A program made the translations under genes and the position numbers. A stretch of DNA of 64,000 nucleotides from Anaeramoeba flamelloides (Eukaryota > Metamonada > Anaeramoebidae), in assembly GCA_027625915.1 (NCBI GenBank), contig JANTQA010000070.1, positions 9,863,001-9,927,000 on the forward strand. The letters run 5' to 3'. Positions 60,201-64,000 of this stretch are shown here, in pieces (positions within the stretch are counted from its first letter, which is position 1; each line of letters begins with the position of its first letter). The notes beneath the pieces are model-generated. The model did no database searches, had not been told where the DNA came from, and saw only the letters and a list, made by a program, of their open reading frames with translations.

Positions 60201-62110
60201 TCGATATTATTTGTTCTACTATTTGAAGTATTTGGAATTATTTTAAAATTTTTAATTATTTCGTTAAAAAAATTATTCTTTTTTAATTTATGTTCCCTTT
60301 TGTTTGCTAAATCATTTTGCTCATTAAGTTTAAATTTATTTTTTTCACAATTAGACGAATTAGGCACAGCCATTTTACAAAAGTAAATAATAAATTTTTA
60401 TAAAGGGTTTAAGCCATTCTAAAAAAGTGTGACTAAAAAGTTTTTGTTAAGCACATCAAGAATAGCTCAAAAATTGTAGTCTTTTACTAAATTCACACAA
60501 CTTTTGTTTTTTTAAAATCATTTCAAATTTTGATTGAAATTAAAAGATCAAAATTCAAGAACTTTCAATTTAAAAGTTTTTACAATTCAAACTTTTAAAA
60601 ACTTGCAATTTAAACATCTTTTGGCTTATTGATTTTCATAAAAACAGTTTCAGGTTTTTGAAAGTAAACAAACATTTTTAATTTGGATAACTTTTAAAAA
60701 AATTCAAACAATTCCAAGGGTGTTATCTTTTTTTAAATAAATTTTTTTTTTACCCTTTTTTTGGCTTACAAAAGTTTGTATCAAGAATTTAAAAATTTAA
60801 AAAATATGAAAGAATATTGAAAACTGAAATCTTGCATACTGTCAGATTGAAAGTTCGATAAAGTCTTGAAAGTATTTGTCTGGATTGTTCAATTCTTGTT
60901 GTGTGTGTAATGTAAAAATGTCTATTCAAGTTTGTTAATTGTTTACAGATACAATTGAAAACTTTTTTTTAAAATAGCTCGAACAAAACTGCTTAGAAGA
61001 GTGAATCAAACAGCTTGTTCAATGCTTGTTAAAACTTTTATACCTCAGTTTTTTAAATTATAGTTATGTTTTTTAAGAATGTACGTTCCAAATGAATTCT
61101 GGACATACACCACAAATGTTCATCCTTGTATTTTGGAATTGGTGTTTAAGATCTTTTATCCACAATTAAAATAAATAATTTTTGGTAAAAATTAAAAGTT
61201 TTTTGAATGGTTTTCGGTTTTTGTTATTTGTTCTACTCAAACCTCACTTAGTCAGTTCTTAAAAATATTGCCCCATAAGATATTTATTCAATTACTTTTT
61301 CATTTTAGTTGGTTTCTTTGTACATAAGTACTAATAACTCAGTAAAGTTTAATAACATTGCCCAGAAACCAATACTAATCTTTCTCAAAACAACTCTGTT
61401 GTAAGAGGGTCTTTACAATCAAACAAAAAAGAATAGTCACCGTAAAAAAAATACATTTTCTGCCTAAAAAAATAATTATTTTATTTGTGGATTAAAGATC
61501 TTAAACACCCATTACAATATAATAGGATGAGCATTTGTGGTGTATGTCCAGAATTCATTTGGAATACACTCCCTGAACTGTTTGTTTCAATGTATGCTTT
61601 CTTTCGGTTCAATAAAGAGATTGCTTTCGAAGAGAAATTGTTTTCCAACAACGTTCAAGAGATTTAAAAAGGATAAGAGTTGAGCGGTTGTAAAGAGTAT
61701 TGTCTTGTTGTGAAAAATTTTTTCTTTTCTTTTTTTTTTTTGGTTATTGGCTAAAGGTTCAAGAAATTTGATTTCAAAGAAAAAAAAAAAAAAGAAAAGA
61801 AAAAATAAAAAAGAAAAAAGAAAAAAGAAAAAATAGAATGTTCGAAAAGATTCAAATTTTCATACCATTGAGTTTTGTAATCAATATTGTCAGAATATTG
61901 TGCTTGTTTAATAGCTTTGTAAGCAAGAATTTTTAATAATTGTGGTCGATCTTTATCAGCTAAACAATGAATAATTAAAAGATCAAAAAATTCATTTAAT
62001 TGCCTTCCTTGGGCAATTTCCTGAAGAAGCAGTGTAATACCTTCAATTTGTTTTTCATTATCGTTGTGTTTACTTAAGTTGATCTCTATTTTTGATCTAA
62101 TAGTTTCCAT
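51256..62110 (-). CDS. TPLATE: TPLATE, beta-like large subunit of the TSET coat
   Basis: Three exons: 62110-61866, 57806-56758 and 53645-51256, joined at GTATGA/TTAG and GTAAAT/ATAG sites, giving 1227 aa; plant TPLATE is about 1176. The N terminus resembles plant TPLATE (LLQEIAQGR, then LKILAYKAIKQ). The middle is an alpha-solenoid with a Lys/Asn-rich insert. The C-terminal appendage has the family pattern IQAYHVLDYQNFRMDWNL, then FFMNLWNNL, SAFKSKPL, LANTWFDNKIAFVINGIKEVS and a final WIQYL segment. TSET is an adaptor-like complex related to COPI and AP coats. In plants it drives clathrin endocytosis and in Dictyostelium it acts at the plasma membrane. Introns of 4059 and 3112 bp separate the exons. 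Assignment rests on remembered conserved blocks. AP or COPI beta subunits would not show this appendage pattern. Confidence 0.85.
55208..55725. mobile_element. TIR element family 3, copy c
   Basis: The best preserved copy, about 518 bp, with long arms: TATAGTAGTGAATAAAATAC and AAAAATCCCTGGCAAGATTT on the left, and AAATCTTGTCAGGGATTTTT and TTTTCACTACTATA on the right. It lies in intron 2 of TPLATE. No coding frame. Confidence 0.7.
55765..56290. repeat. Hairpin-module array in TPLATE intron 2
   Basis: Modules of all three kinds with intact linkers (AAGTGCCTAGGTTTT, CCTAACGG). The last B-type palindrome, near 56180-56245, is nearly perfect. The array ends in the same TAATTTTGTTGAATCA sequence as the 23.5 kb array. 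Confidence 0.65.
58775..59320 (-). mobile_element. TIR element family 2, copy c
   Basis: A shorter, more diverged copy (about 545 bp) in intron 1 of TPLATE. The left end holds ATCAAAGGATCCAGTTGTT and the right end CACTTTGACTAAAACAAAG next to a 12-base G run. Interior AGGGTTTGAATTGGTATTAG aligns with copy b in the same orientation. Confidence 0.6.
59925..60380 (-). mobile_element. LINE 3' fragment (C-terminal domain), second copy
   Basis: The minus strand encodes LCLRYEHKEIIENIDHFLWM with CPSFTKNRLTFL following, matching the 14.0 kb fragment. The 85-codon frame at 60373-60116 lies just upstream in another frame and appears to be the preceding part of the same element, separated by a one-base shift. 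It lies in intron 1 of TPLATE. Confidence 0.7.
60430..60900 (+). repeat. Dispersed repeat, second copy (TPLATE intron 1)
   Basis: Partner of 41165-41640, sharing ACTTTCAATTTAAAAGTTTT and TGGCTTACAAAAGTTTGTA. It follows the LINE fragment directly. Confidence 0.65.
61078..61575. mobile_element. Foldback element with 100 bp arms (TPLATE intron 1)
   Basis: Left arm TCCAAATGAATTCTGGACAT (61087 on) pairs with ATGTCCAGAATTCATTTGGA (61545-61565). Pairing continues over TGTTTAAGATCTTT and AAAGATCTTAAACA. Length about 500 bp. The centre is richer in GC than the rest of the intron. Confidence 0.75.
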
Positions 62111-62423
62111 TCCTTTTTAAAAAAAAGAGAATAAAAAATAAAACCGAAAAAGATAGAAGAAAGAAAGAAAAATGGTTTACATTAAATCATTTTCAATTTT
62201 ATTGAATCAGATTATGCATAATTTCTTGTATTACTTGTTTGAATTAAAAGTTTAAAGTTGTGTTTTTATAATAAATTATCGAATTGGTTGATAAATATTT
62301 TTCTCTCTATTTTAGTTATTCCTAAAATTTTCATCAAATCTTGAATAAAAGTAATGGAAATATTTAAGAAAATTGAGAATTAAATGATAATTTCTTCCCA
62401 TTTGTTGTCTAGCATTCACACCA
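62111..62423. promoter_or_regulatory. Divergent promoter region, TPLATE and gp78-like
   Basis: 313 bp separate the two start codons. The sequence is AT-rich with no recognised repeat, unlike almost every other gap in the window. Both genes must start transcription here or within the neighbouring coding sequence. Confidence 0.5.
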
Positions 62424-63962
62424 ATGTTTTTTCTAGTCTTTTTGAAAAGAAAACTTTCCGGAAAATGTTATTTAGAAAACTTACATCTTAAAATCATTTT
62501 TTTTTTTTTTTTTTTTCTTTTTATGTCCTATGAAAAATACAACTCTCTTCTATTAGACGAATTTTTCTTTTTTATTCTATGTTTTATGATGTTACTCGTA
62601 ATTGTTTATGGTATTTCGTCTCTTTATTCAAATTATCAAACTTTGGAACCAACCCAAAAGACAAATATAACCAAACAATTAATTATGTATGTTATATTAA
62701 AAGCATCATTTTTAGCATCATTCCATTTTACAAAAAAAGAAATACTATTTTTTAGTATTAACTTTATTTTCTTTGGCTTTGGAAGGCAACTTATAAAAAT
62801 CTCTTCATTGCAGTTTCTTTGTTATGAGTCAAATTATGAAATCCTAAACAAAAAAAAAAATACAAATACAAACACAAACACAAACATTAGAATAAAAACA
62901 AAAAGCAAAAAAAGAGCCCTATATAAAATATATTCTTTTCATCAAAGTAATTCGCTTTGTTATTTGTTCCTTTTTTATCTTATTTATTTAATGACCAACA
63001 AAGAACTTTATTTTAATAATTATTGCTTTGGGTGTATGTTTAACTTTCACTCTTCTCTTTTTATTTTATCCAACAAGCTGCAATTTATAATTATTGAATT
63101 TTTCTTCTGGCTAATTGACATTCTTTTACTCAGTCTACGTCTTTATCTAATTTTCAAATACCAAAGAAAGAAAGGAACAAATTTCGACAACAAAGATAAT
63201 TTAATTTATTCTCTGGTTCTTTCTCGGGTTAATTTTCTCTTTTATTTGCTCAGATTAATGAACGAAATGATGGAAATAATCTTGATCGTAAAATTCCAAA
63301 ATAGAATTGTCTATTATTTAATATTTTTATTAGGAAAACAATTAATTAATAGATCTCAATTTATTTTTGAATTAAGCCAATGGCTCAAAGAAGAAATTTT
63401 ATTTCATAAACTTAATAATTCAATTTTTAATCCTCCAAAAGAGAAAATATTAAATTTACAAAATAAATTGTGTTTGATTTGTAGAAATGATTTAAATTCA
63501 AATTCTAAACAATTAATTTGTGGTCATTACTTTCATTATAAGTGTATCACCACTTGGATTATTTATAATACAACCTGTCCAATTTGTAGAAAATCACTAC
63601 TAACAAATTATGGTAAGGAGAAACAAGATAATGAGAAGGATAAAAAGCATTATTCCGCATTGTATTTCAAAGTCAAAAACTGGCTAAATACAAAATTATT
63701 AAAATTTGCAAATTGGTTATTTATGAATAAAGTTATTCAAGACTATCAAAATTATCGGAAAGTGCCTTCCAATTTTGGAAAAGGGATTGGTGGAAGAATG
63801 AACGAATTCCCAGCTGTAAATTTTTTAAATAATCAAGCTCAAATAGTGAAAAAAAAATTCCCTAATATACCAATGGATTCAATTATTTCGGATTTAATGA
63901 TTACACGGAATGCCGAAACTACAATAATCAGGTTATCAAGGCAATCCAGTGATATTAAATAG
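62424..63962 (+). CDS. gp78/AMFR-like membrane RING-H2 and CUE ubiquitin ligase
   Basis: An open frame of 512 codons. The first ATG is at 62424. A second at 62523 (MSYEKYNSLLL) follows a run of T that could be an intron end, so the start is uncertain. About six hydrophobic segments fill residues 40-320, consistent with an ER membrane protein. A RING-H2 finger lies at about 349-389 (CLIC, CGHYFHYKC, CPICR). Near 465-505, the FPNIPMDSIISDLMITRNAETTI segment matches a CUE ubiquitin-binding domain (FP, DL and the T-x-x-x-E-x-T spacing). Multi-span membrane domain, RING-H2 and CUE in this order is the gp78/AMFR arrangement, which ubiquitinates proteins for ER-associated degradation. HRD1 lacks a CUE domain. 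The gene is divergent from TPLATE, with 313 bp between the two starts. Confidence 0.85.
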   Translation: MFFLVFLKRKLSGKCYLENLHLKIIFFFFFFLFMSYEKYNSLLLDEFFFFILCFMMLLVIVYGISSLYSNYQTLEPTQKTNITKQLIMYVILKASFLASFHFTKKEILFFSINFIFFGFGRQLIKISSLQFLCYESNYEILNKKKNTNTNTNTNIRIKTKSKKRALYKIYSFHQSNSLCYLFLFYLIYLMTNKELYFNNYCFGCMFNFHSSLFILSNKLQFIIIEFFFWLIDILLLSLRLYLIFKYQRKKGTNFDNKDNLIYSLVLSRVNFLFYLLRLMNEMMEIILIVKFQNRIVYYLIFLLGKQLINRSQFIFELSQWLKEEILFHKLNNSIFNPPKEKILNLQNKLCLICRNDLNSNSKQLICGHYFHYKCITTWIIYNTTCPICRKSLLTNYGKEKQDNEKDKKHYSALYFKVKNWLNTKLLKFANWLFMNKVIQDYQNYRKVPSNFGKGIGGRMNEFPAVNFLNNQAQIVKKKFPNIPMDSIISDLMITRNAETTIIRLSRQSSDIK

Positions 63963-64000
63963 AACTTTGAATTTATAATTTTTGTTTATTTTATTTTAAT

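Larger units (their letters stand above)
57807..61865 (-). other. Intron 1 of TPLATE (4059 bp)
   Basis: Donor GTATGA at 61865, acceptor AATTAG at 57807. It holds TIR family 2 copy c, a LINE fragment, a dispersed repeat and a foldback element. Confidence 0.85.

Noticed and set aside
1-64000. tRNA, rRNA or other structured RNA genes.
   Set aside because: No segment showed the cloverleaf boxes or the base composition expected. A covariance search was not possible, so small RNA genes could be missed.

Overview
The window is nuclear DNA of a very AT-rich eukaryote. Coding regions are broken by GT-AG introns, homopolymer runs are everywhere, and the proteins are rich in Asn, Lys and Glu, with long Asn-Glu tracts. 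The protein families (G-protein alpha, Wee1/Myt1-like kinase, TBCK, a TSET coat subunit, gp78-like E3, LRR-PP2C, ankyrin-BTB) suggest a free-living amoeboid protist. The protein style recalls Anaeramoeba, with Amoebozoa or Heterolobosea as alternatives. The lineage is inferred from style, not proven.

Seven genes are supported. Six lie on the minus strand: LRR/PP2C-like pseudophosphatase (3289-9218), B-box/ankyrin/BTB protein (11570-22015), G-protein alpha (26542-35172), TBCK (38345-41074), Wee1/Myt1-like kinase (45468-47203) and TPLATE (51256-62110). A gp78/AMFR-like membrane RING-CUE ubiquitin ligase (62424-63962, plus strand) faces TPLATE across a gap of about 310 bp. The products belong to signalling (G alpha, LRR-PP2C), cell-cycle control (Wee1-like), membrane traffic (TBCK, TPLATE) and ubiquitin pathways (gp78-like, probably BTB). 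Nothing suggests an operon.

Four of the genes look like scattered fragments until joined across introns of 2.3-4.1 kb. Each join I propose keeps the frame, restores a known domain and gives a total length divisible by three: G alpha 355 aa, TPLATE 1227 aa, B-box-ANK-BTB 1129 aa, LRR-PP2C 1214 aa. A second intron class is only 139-321 bp.

The giant introns and the intergenic gaps are packed with repeats: at least four families of short non-autonomous elements with terminal inverted repeats, several foldback elements, one element bounded by TTAA, degenerate LINE pieces, and an unusual composite family whose core is a tandem series of different 60-90 bp hairpin modules, each opening GTTAGGTT and closing AACCTAAC. 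I consider this hairpin-array family the most novel structure in the window. No LTR, retroviral or Polinton-like element was recognised.
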